Shown: positions 6,369 through 14,071, numbered from the stretch's first letter. The stretch is 64,000 bases of DNA from Pseudomonadota bacterium (GCA_039033415.1 JBCCCR010000031.1:1-64000); one strand, 5' to 3'. Program-made: numbers and translations. Notes: a model not told the origin generated them from the letters alone.

Positions 6369-6746
6369 ATGAGCGAAGACGAAAAACACTGGTTCTGGGC
6401 GAGATTGGCGAGTCTTGTCACGGCGTATCTTGGCTCGCTCGAGCGCAATGGGATCGCTCGTCTTTGGATAGATGACATCGTCGATCCAGAGTATGTCGAG
6501 GTATCGAAAAGTGAGAATAGAATTATCGCTCGCACCTACAGTTCTGAGGATGGGGGTAAGTCCTTCGTAAACTACAAGCTCTCAATCAAAGTACCCTATC
6601 GTTCCCTTGCCGAATTCGAGGCCGGGAGTCCGTTTAGGGGACCGGAAGATCTAGTAGGTCGTATTAATGTCAGCAAACCCAAAAGACGCGTTACGTTGGA
6701 TGCAACTCAAAAAAGGCTGCAGCTGAGCGCCTACGGCGGCAGCTGA
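6369..6746 (+). CDS. Hypothetical integron-cassette protein
   Basis: 125 residues from an ATG three bases after the attC core. It is soluble with no signal sequence, beginning MSEDEKHWFWARLASLV, with IARLWIDDIVDPEYVEV and a basic C-terminal part. The last 15 residues (RLQLSAYGGS) are encoded by the attC itself, so the reading frame has run through a degenerated stop into the site. No family was recognised. Confidence 0.55.
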   Translation: MSEDEKHWFWARLASLVTAYLGSLERNGIARLWIDDIVDPEYVEVSKSENRIIARTYSSEDGGKSFVNYKLSIKVPYRSLAEFEAGSPFRGPEDLVGRINVSKPKRRVTLDATQKRLQLSAYGGS

Positions 6747-6760
6747 TGCTTAGCGTAGGC
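6700..6760 (+). other. attC site 9 (degenerate right core)
   Basis: ATGCAAC (6700-6706) and the hairpin CAGCTGAGC-GCCTACGGC-GGCAGCTGA fit the local consensus. The right core reads CGTAGGC rather than GTTAGGC. The hairpin is as strong as in the other sites. Confidence 0.75.
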
Positions 6761-6832
6761 GGAACGACACGCGTCAGCACGATTGACCTCCCGCGCTGTT
6801 TAGACCCTTGATCATTAACAGAAGCACCCACC

Positions 6833-7288
6833 ATGCAATGGCAGAAAGAAGAATTTACAGTTTCGACCGATAGAGAGTCCTTTGATATCTCCGTCATTCA
6901 CCAATTCCTCTCGGAGGATGCTTATTGGTGCCAAGGGATACCGTTAGAAACGCTGACAAGAGCGATTGAGAACTCGCTGTGTTTTGGGCTGTTCCATCAA
7001 GCTCAGCAAATCGGTTTTGCTCGCATGATTACGGATCAGGCAACCTTTGCCTATCTCGCTGATGTTTTTATCCTGCCAGGGTTTAGAGGAAAGAAGCTGA
7101 GCAAGTGGCTCATAACCTGCATCCAATCCCACCCACACCTTCAAGGGCTGCGGCGAGTAACGTTAGTCACTGCAGATGCGCAGGGTTTATATGCTCAGTT
7201 TGGCTTTACGCAGCTTAAGAATCCTGAACGGTTTATGGAAATCAATAACCCTGACACCTATAAACCTTTAGCTGCTAGACCTGAATAA
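6833..7288 (+). CDS. GNAT-family acetyltransferase
   Basis: 151 residues. The order of motifs is typical for small GNAT proteins of the cassette pool: YWCQGIPLETLTRAIENSLCFGL, then IGFARMITD, AYLADVFILPGFRGKKLSKWL (acetyl-CoA loop with R-G-K-K-L-S, near residue 85) and YAQFGFTQLKNPERFME. The target is unknown; related proteins are often listed simply as GNAT acetyltransferases. It lies between attC 9 and a weak attC-like sequence. Confidence 0.88.
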   Translation: MQWQKEEFTVSTDRESFDISVIHQFLSEDAYWCQGIPLETLTRAIENSLCFGLFHQAQQIGFARMITDQATFAYLADVFILPGFRGKKLSKWLITCIQSHPHLQGLRRVTLVTADAQGLYAQFGFTQLKNPERFMEINNPDTYKPLAARPE

Positions 7289-7294
7289 GTATGG

Positions 7295-7346
7295 GCCTGA
7301 CCCAGTGCTAGTCCCGACCGTGCGCTTCGCTCACTGCGGGTTAGCT
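7295..7346 (+). other. Possible divergent attC
   Basis: GCCTGAC (7295-7301) and GTTAGCT (7340-7346) enclose an imperfect hairpin with GTGCGC-TTC-GCTCAC at its tip. The sequence is unlike the other sites, so it would have come from a different integron. Position between two genes supports it; sequence support is weak. Confidence 0.35.
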
Positions 7347-7382
7347 TGACGTGAGGCGCAGTAGACGCCGAGGAAAATCGAA

Positions 7383-7775
7383 ATGAAACTGCTAGTACTC
7401 GCCGCAATTGGCTTATGGCTCAGCGACGCTGTTGCTCAGAATGATTCAAGTTATGAGCCTGTTGAGGCGGCCGGAAAATTTCATGAAGTCATGCTCGAAA
7501 ATGATCGAGTAAGGGTATTGTCTGTGAGCATCGCTCCTGGCGAAACCGTGCCTTTTCATCAGCATACGATGGAGAGTATTTTTATCACTCTTCAGCCTTC
7601 TGCTCTGGTGTTTCGTGACCTCGCGGGCAATGTAGTCAAGGAAGTGCAAAAAGATCAGTACGCTTCATTGCCTTTCACAGAGTTTCGGCAGGCTGCACCT
7701 GCGCCTCGTTCCGTCACCAACGTTGGCGAGGAAATAATGAGAGCGATACGAATCGAGCTCAAGGACGCAAAATAA
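7383..7775 (+). CDS. Secreted cupin-domain protein
   Basis: 130 residues. A signal peptide (MKLLVLAAIGLWLSDAVAQ, cleavage near residue 19) precedes a single cupin domain. VSIAPGETVPFHQHTMESIF, around residues 55-75, carries the two-histidine first cupin motif, and the second motif region is around 90-115. Cupins bind a metal through such histidines and may be enzymes or sensors; no substrate can be named. The sequence VRVLSVSIAPGE is shared with a group of small periplasmic cupins. Confidence 0.8.
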   Translation: MKLLVLAAIGLWLSDAVAQNDSSYEPVEAAGKFHEVMLENDRVRVLSVSIAPGETVPFHQHTMESIFITLQPSALVFRDLAGNVVKEVQKDQYASLPFTEFRQAAPAPRSVTNVGEEIMRAIRIELKDAK

Positions 7776-7987
7776 TGCCATCTCCGCCATTCAGATGTAC
7801 GCACCCGATTGGTTTGCCAGCACCTGATGCCGGTTGTCGTGCGAATCAAGTGGCACTTGGCAGCCCTTCTGATTCTTGTGTTTTCAGGAGCAGAGGCGTG
7901 CAGTCGAGATGTGCACTCCGCTCAGCTAGGAGCCCAGGTTGGCGCTTGCGGTCGATGCCGCAAAACTCCATTTTCAAAATTGAGTCG

Positions 7988-8044
7988 GCATAACCTAATG
8001 CTGCGGCCGACTGGCTGCGCCCGCAGTGAGTCAAGTCGCTAGGC
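7988..8044 (+). other. attC site 10
   Basis: GCATAAC at 7988-7994 and GCTAGGC at 8038-8044 are the two cores. The hairpin CTGCGGCCGACT-GGCTGCGCC-CGCAGTGAG differs more from the consensus than sites 2-6 but keeps the length (57 bp) and layout. Confidence 0.8.
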
Positions 8045-8055
8045 AGTACGCAGGA

Positions 8056-8421
8056 ATGATCAAGCAACACATGTATGTAATTGCGGTTCAGGATTTGCAT
8101 AAGGCTGCTTTGTACTATCAGGATGTTCTGGGTTTTTCCATTAAAGAAATTGGCGATGATGGATGGCGCATTTTTGAACGTGATGGATGCCGAATAATGG
8201 CTGGACATTGCCCGGACTCAATCCTACCGACTGACCTTGGGGATCATTCCTACTTTGCCTATATCATCGTCGATGATGTCGACAGCTATTATGCCGAGAT
8301 TTCTGAGAACGGCGCCGATTTAGTCAAGGCCCTAAAGAGTGAAACTTGGGGTATGAGAGAATTTGGGATCCGCACCAACGATGGACATCGAATTATGTTT
8401 GGCCAAGACTTGGAGCGCTAA
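8056..8421 (+). CDS. VOC-superfamily (glyoxalase-like) protein
   Basis: 121 residues from ATG 8056, after CAGGA; the upstream start lies inside the attC and is unlikely. The beta-alpha-beta-beta-beta pattern of the vicinal-oxygen-chelate fold is visible: VIAVQDLHKAALYYQDVLGF, then WRIFERDGCRIM, YFAYIIVDDVDSYY and GIRTNDGHRIMFGQD. Family members include glyoxalases, dioxygenases and drug-binding resistance proteins; the substrate here is not evident. It is the last cassette with a clear attC upstream. Confidence 0.85.
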   Translation: MIKQHMYVIAVQDLHKAALYYQDVLGFSIKEIGDDGWRIFERDGCRIMAGHCPDSILPTDLGDHSYFAYIIVDDVDSYYAEISENGADLVKALKSETWGMREFGIRTNDGHRIMFGQDLER

Positions 8422-8456
8422 TCTACGAAGTCATCGCCTACGAAGGCCATTAGGCC
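8415..8456 (+). other. Possible short degenerate attC
   Basis: GCGCTAAT at the stop of the VOC gene and ATTAGGCC at 8449-8456 form an imperfect inverted repeat around the mini-hairpin GCCT-ACGA-AGGC. It is in the right place for an attC but much shorter than the others. It is offered only as the likely distal edge of recognisable integron sequence. Confidence 0.25.
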
Positions 8457-8541
8457 AATCCTGTGCTGAGCAAACGAGTACCAACCATGCAGTGCCAGGA
8501 GGTTCGGGGTACCAGCCTGTGCCAATGCCAATGGGCTTTAA

Positions 8542-8859
8542 ATGTTTAAGATGAATGTCAAATTCCCAAAGTTCCAGTTCGAAGTCGAAGGCTGGGACAA
8601 ATTGACCGGCCGATTCGTTTGTAGAAGGCTGGGAGTGATAGATCCAGACTGTTTTCCGGGACATGCGGTTCTCAGCATCCGACAGATCGGTGGGAAGTCC
8701 GACTCCATCGAGGAAGCCCGTTTGAGAGGCTGCAGGCAATCCATATTCCGTCTGCCACCAAAATATCTGCCGGAATACGCCAGAAAAATTGGCGCCTCGT
8801 TTTCCGTGTACATGTCATCACCAACAACCATCGTTAGCTTTATTGACGCGGACGGGTAG
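8542..8859 (+). CDS. Hypothetical protein
   Basis: 105 residues; ATG 8551 is an alternative start and neither has a clear ribosome binding site. The sequence FQFEVEGWDKLTGRFVCRRLG, ending YMSSPTTIVSFIDADG, is soluble and beta-rich in character. No family was recognised. It sits just before two truncated gene fragments, so it may itself be a relic. Confidence 0.4.
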   Translation: MFKMNVKFPKFQFEVEGWDKLTGRFVCRRLGVIDPDCFPGHAVLSIRQIGGKSDSIEEARLRGCRQSIFRLPPKYLPEYARKIGASFSVYMSSPTTIVSFIDADG

Positions 8860-8862
8860 GGC

Positions 8863-8931
8863 GATATCGATGATCCATACAGCGTATTCATGACCATGAC
8901 TTTGCACGAAGCGCTCTGGCTTGAAAACTGA
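8863..8931 (+). pseudogene. C-terminal fragment of a GNAT acetyltransferase
   Basis: The frame ending at TGA 8929-8931 reads DDPYSVFMTMTLHEALWLEN. This matches the C-terminus of the intact GNAT at 11462-11971 (EDPYSVFMTMVLSDALEARV). No start codon or upstream part of the gene is present. It is a stub left by recombination or deletion near the end of the integron. Confidence 0.75.
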
Positions 8932-8940
8932 TGGCGTATC

Positions 8941-9117
8941 GCGGACATTATTTTGGCGATGGAAAATGCTCATCGCACCAAGATTGCCAAGAAGTTTCGG
9001 GCACTCCTCGAGGGTAAAAGGATTTTGGTTCTGGGGATTGCCGATAACCATGAATATCTGGATCCCGAGCTTGTGCAGCTTCTGAAAGTCAGGGATCCGA
9101 GGGTCCTTGGCTTTTGA
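8941..9117 (+). pseudogene. C-terminal fragment resembling a low-molecular-weight tyrosine phosphatase-like protein
   Basis: The frame reads ADIILAMENAHRTKIAKKF, then GKRILVLGIADNHEYLDPEL and VQLLKVRD before a TGA at 9115-9117. From memory, the small phosphatase-like proteins that begin with a CSRN loop end in the same pattern (ADII.VM...HR, then LGIPD.YEYMDPEL). The N-terminal catalytic loop is absent and the fragment follows directly on the GNAT stub. It is non-functional. Confidence 0.6.
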
Positions 9118-9194
9118 CAGACCTATATCTTCATAGTCCTTTCTGAGCCTTGCTGGCGTTGTGGTCACCTTGGCGAGCAATAGGAGTCAATCAG

Positions 9195-9524
9195 ATGAGC
9201 GTAAAACGCATTTGGCATGGTTGGACCACCCCAGAAAACGCAGAGACATATCGTGCGCTGCTGCACGACTACGTATTTCCGGAGATCGAAGCGAAGAACA
9301 TACCGGGCTATCTAGGTATCGAGCTGCTGCGACGGGATCACGAAGATGAGGTTGAATTCATCACCATCATGACGTTTACCTCGCTTCAGAGCGTGATGGA
9401 TTTTCAGGGCGAAGACTATGCGCAGTGTTACGTTCCTGAGAAAGCGCAAAAGGTTCTAAAGCGTTGGGATCAGTTGGCTTCGCACTACGAAGCCATTGAA
9501 TCAAGGCATTACTCTCAAGGTTGA
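9195..9524 (+). CDS. Antibiotic-biosynthesis-monooxygenase-like dimeric alpha-beta barrel protein
   Basis: 109 residues from ATG 9195, with TAGGAG upstream. The pattern VKRIWHGWTTPENAETYRAL, then IEAKNIPGYLGIELLRR, EVEFITIMTFTSLQSVMDF and an EKAQKVLKRWD segment fits the ABM-type ferredoxin-like barrel found in small monooxygenases and stress-related proteins. The substrate is unknown. No attC follows it, so it may be the first chromosomal gene beyond the integron. Confidence 0.7.
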   Translation: MSVKRIWHGWTTPENAETYRALLHDYVFPEIEAKNIPGYLGIELLRRDHEDEVEFITIMTFTSLQSVMDFQGEDYAQCYVPEKAQKVLKRWDQLASHYEAIESRHYSQG

Positions 9525-9590
9525 GCCTACCGCTTTGCACTCCGTACCTGTTCCCTGCGGCTAATTCCAGCATTGCACCAGCACCCGCCC

Positions 9591-10220
9591 TTACGCGGCT
9601 TTTTTGGCACTCAAGCCCACCACTTGCCGCACGTGGCTATCCTCTTCGACTTCAGTGACAAGAAAGGTCGCCAGCGCCTCGCGTGAAACGGACTTGCCGT
9701 CTTCCGGCTCCGCACCTGCGGCTTTCGTGAATTGTGCGCTTTCCCCGTTGGTCAGGAATCCGGGTCTGGCGAAGGTGTAGTCGAGATCTGCCTCAGCCAC
9801 CCGTGTCTCCATCAGTCCTGCGGCCTGCTGGTTGTTCTTGGCGATGACCCGAAGGGCACGATCTAGAAGACCTTCGGCCGGGAAGAGCAGAGCGGTAGAA
9901 GTGATCAGGACGCGTTTCATGCCGCAGGCCCGCATGGCTTCGGCGATAGCGGCACCGGAATCTGAATAGATAGTGCAGGCGGACTTGGTGGGTCTCCGTG
10001 GTCCCAGCGTTGATATCACTGCGTCATGGCCTGGGAAGACGGTCTTTAGGAACTCAGCGCTGGAAACGTCTCCGACGCGAACAGTCAACCGGTCGTGCCG
10101 CACATCGTTCAATGACTCTGCCGAGCGCACGACTCCCGTCACCGCGTGTCCAGCTGCGAGCGCCTGACGCATGACCAGCCGTCCGGTTTTGCCATTGGCT
10201 CCCAGCAATACAATTTTCAT
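9591..10220 (-). CDS. NAD(P)-binding NmrA/atypical SDR protein
   Basis: 209 residues. The N-terminus MKIVLLGANGKTGRLVMRQA contains the GxxGxxG dinucleotide-binding loop of Rossmann-fold atypical SDRs. YSDSGAAIAEAMRACGMKRV and the following ITSTALL fit the same family, as does DLDYTFARPGFLT. Members are oxidoreductases or redox sensors; the substrate cannot be told. It is transcribed divergently from a TetR gene 106 bases away, which probably controls it through the repeat-rich spacer. Confidence 0.85.
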   Translation of the reverse strand: MKIVLLGANGKTGRLVMRQALAAGHAVTGVVRSAESLNDVRHDRLTVRVGDVSSAEFLKTVFPGHDAVISTLGPRRPTKSACTIYSDSGAAIAEAMRACGMKRVLITSTALLFPAEGLLDRALRVIAKNNQQAAGLMETRVAEADLDYTFARPGFLTNGESAQFTKAAGAEPEDGKSVSREALATFLVTEVEEDSHVRQVVGLSAKKAA

Positions 10221-10272
10221 GATGATCTCTCTCCCTTTTTAGTCGAAAAATGACGGTAAAAACCATAGAATA

Positions 10273-10304
10273 GTACGGCGTACGATAATACGTACGTTGT
10301 ACGA
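10273..10304. promoter_or_regulatory. Probable TetR operator, GTACG repeats
   Basis: The spacer between the divergent genes holds GTACG-G-CGTAC (10273-10283), CGTACG (10291-10296) and CGTAC-GTT-GTACG (10291-10303). GTACGATAA occurs as a direct repeat at 10280 and 10299, 19 bases apart. Such inverted repeats between a TetR gene and its neighbour normally serve as the operator. Confidence 0.6.
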
Positions 10305-10326
10305 TAAAACGCAATAGGACAAAAGT

Positions 10327-10977
10327 TTGCCCAGAACCAAAGGGAAGACACCGCTATCTGAGGACCGAATTCTCCGTGCAGCGGTTGCGTACGCTGACGA
10401 TCGCGGCCTCGACAGTCTCAACGTTCGGCGGCTGGCCCGACAGCTCAGTGCCGGTGCGATGTCGCTCTATCACTACTTCGCCAGCAAAGACGCTTTACTG
10501 GATGCCATGGTTGAGTGGGTTGCGGCGCAGATTCCGCAGCCGGAAGCGGATGTCGGCTGGCGAGAGGCCATTACCCAGATTGCGATGGGCGCCAATGCGG
10601 TGATGATCCGACATCCCTGGGTCTGCAGTATCTGGTCAAAACGGACGCTCGGGCCAAGTAAACTTGCCTACCTGGAGGCAATTTTGCGGGTGCTGCGGGA
10701 GGGAGGCTTTTCGTTGGACGACGCGCGTGACGCTTACTGCGCCATCACGGTTCACATCGAAGGCTTTGCGCTTCAGGCTGCGGAATTTCCCATCAAACCC
10801 GAAGACTTTCAAAGTGCTGCCGCCGACTATCTGGCGTCGATCGAGGAGGCGGAGTCGATTCCGTATTTTGTTGAGCTTGTTCAGCGGCAGGTCGATCATC
10901 CCACCGCAACCGATCCATTTGCGATGGTGCTGGAGATGATCTTGGATGGCTTTGAGGCGCGAGTGAGCTCAGACTAG
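10327..10977 (+). CDS. TetR-family transcriptional regulator
   Basis: 216 residues from a TTG, preceded by AGGA with 7-base spacing; an in-frame stop just upstream (10315-10317) excludes an earlier start. The helix-turn-helix is at about 13-55 (ILRAAVAYADDRGLDSLNVR, then GAMSLYHYFASKDALLDAM). The C-terminal part resembles the TetR_C domain seen in TetR/ActR-type repressors. It probably represses itself and the divergent NmrA-like gene; the ligand is unknown. Confidence 0.88.
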   Translation: MPRTKGKTPLSEDRILRAAVAYADDRGLDSLNVRRLARQLSAGAMSLYHYFASKDALLDAMVEWVAAQIPQPEADVGWREAITQIAMGANAVMIRHPWVCSIWSKRTLGPSKLAYLEAILRVLREGGFSLDDARDAYCAITVHIEGFALQAAEFPIKPEDFQSAAADYLASIEEAESIPYFVELVQRQVDHPTATDPFAMVLEMILDGFEARVSSD

Positions 10978-11092
10978 GTGCCGTCAGATTTCACCAAACG
11001 CGCGGTTCGCGTCGGCAGCCAGATAACGCGATGGTTTTCTTGACTGCTGGCTTTTTCTCAACCAGACTTTTGCTCATGGATTGGATCTTCAA

Positions 11093-11140
11093 TAGGCAAG
11101 TGGTTTCTTCGTCTTTCGACGAACGGGCGGCTATTGCCTA
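11093..11140 (+). other. Stem-loop of unknown role
   Basis: An outer stem TAGGCAA (11093-11099) / TTGCCTA (11134-11140) encloses a perfect inner hairpin TTCGTC-TTTC-GACGAA (11108-11123). There is no T-run after it. It lies in the 250-base spacer between the TetR gene and the small 75-residue gene. It could be part of a leader RNA together with the stronger hairpin at 11165. Confidence 0.4.
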
Positions 11141-11164
11141 AGAAGTTTCAGTTCCTCTTGCGTG

Positions 11165-11209
11165 CGCACAAACCCTAGGGATCTGAGACCGATCTCTGGG
11201 GTTTGTGCG
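11165..11209 (+). terminator. Very strong hairpin before a small gene (terminator or leader element)
   Basis: Left arm CGCACAAACCC (11165-11175) pairs perfectly with GGGTTTGTGCG (11199-11209). Pairing continues inward through TAGGGATC / GATCTCTG with two G-U pairs, giving a 19-bp stem and a 7-base loop TGAGACC. TTTT follows immediately. It could terminate transcription from the TetR side or attenuate the gene that starts 21 bases later. Confidence 0.6.
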
Positions 11210-11230
11210 TTTTGGCATGGGAGAAACGCC

Positions 11231-11458
11231 ATGAAAGACTTGAAGTCACTGGTGAAAGGCAAGACCGCGAAGTTCGTTTTTTACCGAGACCGCGCGTTGC
11301 ACTATCAAATTGACGGGGACTTTGTGTTCCCCGTCCCTGTGGAGGATGCTGGCTCGGCAACGTTCCATAGCGAAGAAAAGGCTTTGCTGTTGATGAGGTA
11401 TATCCGAAAGCACTTAAAGCATCTGGAGGATGCAAAGCGGCAGTTACCTGCGGCCTAA
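11231..11458 (+). CDS. Small conserved hypothetical protein
   Basis: 75 residues from ATG 11231, with GGGAGAAA upstream; the longer frame from 11162 would translate the hairpin and is rejected. The sequence LKSLVKGKTAKFVFYRDRAL, then DFVFPVPVEDAGSATF and EEKALLLMRYIRKHLKHLED, is like small proteins of unknown function seen in many proteobacteria. The C-terminal helix is amphipathic. The following GNAT gene begins three bases after its stop, so the two form an operon. Confidence 0.7.
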   Translation: MKDLKSLVKGKTAKFVFYRDRALHYQIDGDFVFPVPVEDAGSATFHSEEKALLLMRYIRKHLKHLEDAKRQLPAA

Positions 11459-11461
11459 GCG

Positions 11462-11971
11462 ATGAGCCACAATTCCAGAGACAACGGCGATATGCGCATT
11501 GAGGTCGATGACTTCAAGCGCTCTCCGGTGCGTGCGCTGTTGGCAGAGCATATGACTAATATGCACGAGCTCACGCCAGCCGAGAGCGTGCACGCGCTGG
11601 ATATCGAGGAGTTGCGTGCCCCGGACGTCACGTTTTGGACCGTCTGGTCCGACGAAGAGTTGCTTGGCTGTGGCGCCTTAAAGGAGCTCTCTCGTCACCA
11701 CGGCGAAATCAAATCGATGAGAACGCCGGCCAGCAAGCGGCGGCGCGGAGCTGGCCGCGTGATCCTGACACATATCATTCAAGAGGCGTCCGTCAGAGGC
11801 TATGAACGCCTCAGCCTGGAAACCGGCCCAGCGGAAACCTTTGGTGCAGCGCATCGTCTGTACGAAGACTATGGCTTTCAGATCTGCGGCCCGTTTGGTG
11901 CTTACACCGAAGATCCCTACAGCGTCTTTATGACGATGGTCTTGAGCGACGCGCTGGAGGCAAGGGTCTAA
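11462..11971 (+). CDS. GNAT-family acetyltransferase
   Basis: 169 residues; an ATG at 11492 (MRIEVDDFKRSPVRALL) is an equally plausible start and gives the more usual length of about 159. Motifs: VTFWTVWSDEELLGCGALKEL, then EIKSMRTPASKRRRGAGRVIL (acetyl-CoA loop with R-R-x-G-A-G near 97-102) and AHRLYEDYGF. The C-terminus EDPYSVFMTMVLSDALE is duplicated as a stub at 8863-8931. The substrate is unknown. Confidence 0.88.
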   Translation: MSHNSRDNGDMRIEVDDFKRSPVRALLAEHMTNMHELTPAESVHALDIEELRAPDVTFWTVWSDEELLGCGALKELSRHHGEIKSMRTPASKRRRGAGRVILTHIIQEASVRGYERLSLETGPAETFGAAHRLYEDYGFQICGPFGAYTEDPYSVFMTMVLSDALEARV

Positions 11972-12008
11972 TCACGTGCCAGCTCTCATTCCAGGCCTTT
12001 AGCCGCAC

Positions 12009-12935
12009 ATGACGCGCCGCGTCCTCGTTCTCGGTGGCAAGGGCTTTATCGGTCGGCATGCGGTGGCAGCGTTGCAGAAGCGTGAGCTGGACCACTTGGC
12101 GATCGGCACCCGATCGCAAGCTCCGTCCAATGGGCCGCTGCAGGAACACTCCGTTGTGTTGCACGAGCGCACAACGCCAGAGGATTGGCGCGAGTTGGCT
12201 CAGGACTTCGACGTCATTTTGAACTGCGTCGGAATCTTGCGACAGGTCGGCCGCTCCACCTACGATCGCGTGCATCACCTGGCGCCCAAAGCCATCGCGA
12301 AAGCTTGTGAGACGAGCGGCACAACCTTCATTCACGTGTCCGCGCTGGGGCTTGCGGACGGTGATCGGAGCCGCTTTCTGACGTCTAAGCGACGGGGAGA
12401 GCAGGCCATTCGACAGACGAAGAGCAACTGGGTTTTGGTCCGGCCATCGCTGCTCGATGGTGAGGGTGGATTTGGTGCCGCGTGGCTGCGAGGTGTGTCC
12501 AAGCTTCCGGTGTTTGCCACACCCATGGATGCCCAGGGGCAGATTGCGGCATTAACCGCAGTCGACCTCGGCGAGGCGCTGGCGTCTCTTTGCACTACTC
12601 AACCCGAGGCTTTCAGCGCCGAGGCGTCGCGGGTCTACGAATTTGGCGGGCTGGAGACCTACAGCTTCGAAGGCTACATCCGGGGCTTAAGGCGGCGGTA
12701 CAGCAATCGGCGGGCGTTGGCCATTCCCATTCCCGCGCTGCTTGCGCGCCTCGGTGCGCACCTCTGCGATCTGTTTCACTTCACGCCGTTTTCGTTTGGC
12801 CATTGGGAATTGCTGCGAAAGAACAACGTTCCTCAGCCCAATCGCCTGCCGGAGGTGCTGGGCCGCGATCCCGAGGCGGTGATTAAGGGCAGGGCGGCTG
12901 GGGGCGAGCTAACCCGCGTCAGGGTGGGGGACTAG
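12009..12935 (+). CDS. NDUFA9-like NAD(P)-binding SDR protein
   Basis: 308 residues. The N-terminal Rossmann motif RVLVLGGKGFIGRHAVAALQ is followed by VILNCVGILRQVGRSTYDRV and a HVSALGL segment; VRPSLLDGEGGFG marks the substrate side. This matches the atypical SDR group related to complex I subunit NDUFA9, which keeps the nucleotide-binding fold but often lacks the catalytic Tyr-Lys pair. The physiological reaction is unknown. It stands alone between the GNAT gene and the cytochrome gene. Confidence 0.8.
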   Translation: MTRRVLVLGGKGFIGRHAVAALQKRELDHLAIGTRSQAPSNGPLQEHSVVLHERTTPEDWRELAQDFDVILNCVGILRQVGRSTYDRVHHLAPKAIAKACETSGTTFIHVSALGLADGDRSRFLTSKRRGEQAIRQTKSNWVLVRPSLLDGEGGFGAAWLRGVSKLPVFATPMDAQGQIAALTAVDLGEALASLCTTQPEAFSAEASRVYEFGGLETYSFEGYIRGLRRRYSNRRALAIPIPALLARLGAHLCDLFHFTPFSFGHWELLRKNNVPQPNRLPEVLGRDPEAVIKGRAAGGELTRVRVGD

Positions 12936-13068
12936 AGAGGAGTGTTTCGCGACAACGATGTGCGATTTTGCTATCCAGCTGGCCTTGGGTTAATGATGAG
13001 TTTGCGATTTTGAGGACGCGAAGGCCCATGTTCGCTAGCGGTTTGAGTTTGGAGGCGCTGAGGTTTCG

Positions 13069-13956
13069 ATGCGCTGGCTAATCAATATTGTTGGGTCGCT
13101 CATGACGCTGACCGCCTTGGGTTTCGGTACGGTTTACACAGTGAGTGAGCTGCGGCTGACGGATCGACAGGCTGTTCTCCACTTCACCACACCCATTCCC
13201 GAGGATAAGGCCAGCATTGAGCGGGGTCGCCACGTTGCACGCACCCGAGGGTGTTTCGGGTGTCACGGCCAGCAACTTGAGGGTTTCAACTTCGATGAAC
13301 AGTGGGATTGGCCGAAACGGGCGGTTGCTCCCAACCTGGCCCAATACGCCCGAGACCACGACGCGGCCACTATGGAAGCCGCTATTCGTCAGGGCATCAG
13401 CGCTGCTGGGCGGGAACTTACGTCGATGCCTTCCTATAACTTTGTGAATCTGCGGGACGACGACCTGGCTGCGCTGATCGCTTATCTTCGAGCTGCGCCC
13501 GTGGTTGAAGCCTCATTGCCTAGTCCGGCGCTCGGCTGGGAGGCGCGATGGGGCTTCGTCCGCGGGACAGAGCTGTCGATGGCGGATTGGGCCGCCATGG
13601 TGCCACCCTTGCGGATAGATCCCGCAAAGGACCCGGAGCTGGCGGAGGGTGAATACCTCGCCATGACCATGTGCAATGAATGCCATGGTCTCGACCTCCG
13701 CGGCGACGGTTACTTCGCCAGCTTGGGGTTGGGGCCGCCGACACCCGACTTGGCGATTGTGGCGGCCTATGATCGTGCTCAGTTCGAGACGTTGATTGAG
13801 AGCGGGGTCTCTCCGGATGGACGAAGACTTGGCTTGATGGCCTTGGTTGCACCCGATCGATTTCCCTCGCTGTCCGATCAGGAGATTGACCGTCTGCATC
13901 AGTACCTGCAGTCGCTGGCGTCAAAACCTGCACCGAAGACGTTTTGGCGTCCTTGA
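13069..13956 (+). CDS. Membrane-anchored diheme cytochrome c
   Basis: 295 residues. An N-terminal hydrophobic segment (INIVGSLMTLTALGFGTVY, about 5-23) anchors the protein with its heme domains in the periplasm. Two heme-binding motifs are present, CFGCH at 62-66 and CNECH at 202-206. Each is followed by a cytochrome c domain with a possible distal Met (SMPSYN in the first, ends near 150; LMAL in the second). Such proteins pass electrons between dehydrogenases and terminal oxidases. No partner dehydrogenase is adjacent. Confidence 0.88.
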   Translation: MRWLINIVGSLMTLTALGFGTVYTVSELRLTDRQAVLHFTTPIPEDKASIERGRHVARTRGCFGCHGQQLEGFNFDEQWDWPKRAVAPNLAQYARDHDAATMEAAIRQGISAAGRELTSMPSYNFVNLRDDDLAALIAYLRAAPVVEASLPSPALGWEARWGFVRGTELSMADWAAMVPPLRIDPAKDPELAEGEYLAMTMCNECHGLDLRGDGYFASLGLGPPTPDLAIVAAYDRAQFETLIESGVSPDGRRLGLMALVAPDRFPSLSDQEIDRLHQYLQSLASKPAPKTFWRP

Positions 13957-14071
13957 CTCCAGCGGGTCAGGGGATCTCGTATCCAGGTCCTTGTGCTTGG
14001 CGAGATCGAATGCCCATTTAAGGGTGCCCCAAAACGCTACAATCGGGCAGTCTCGAGTACGGAGCGAAATC

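Noticed and set aside
7775-8042. Two overlapping small frames between the cupin gene and attC 10
   Set aside because: One (ending in the attC left core) has random-looking composition; the other has a hydrophobic start (IKWHLAALLILVFSGAEAC) but runs through the attC. Neither is convincing, though a decayed small secreted gene is possible.
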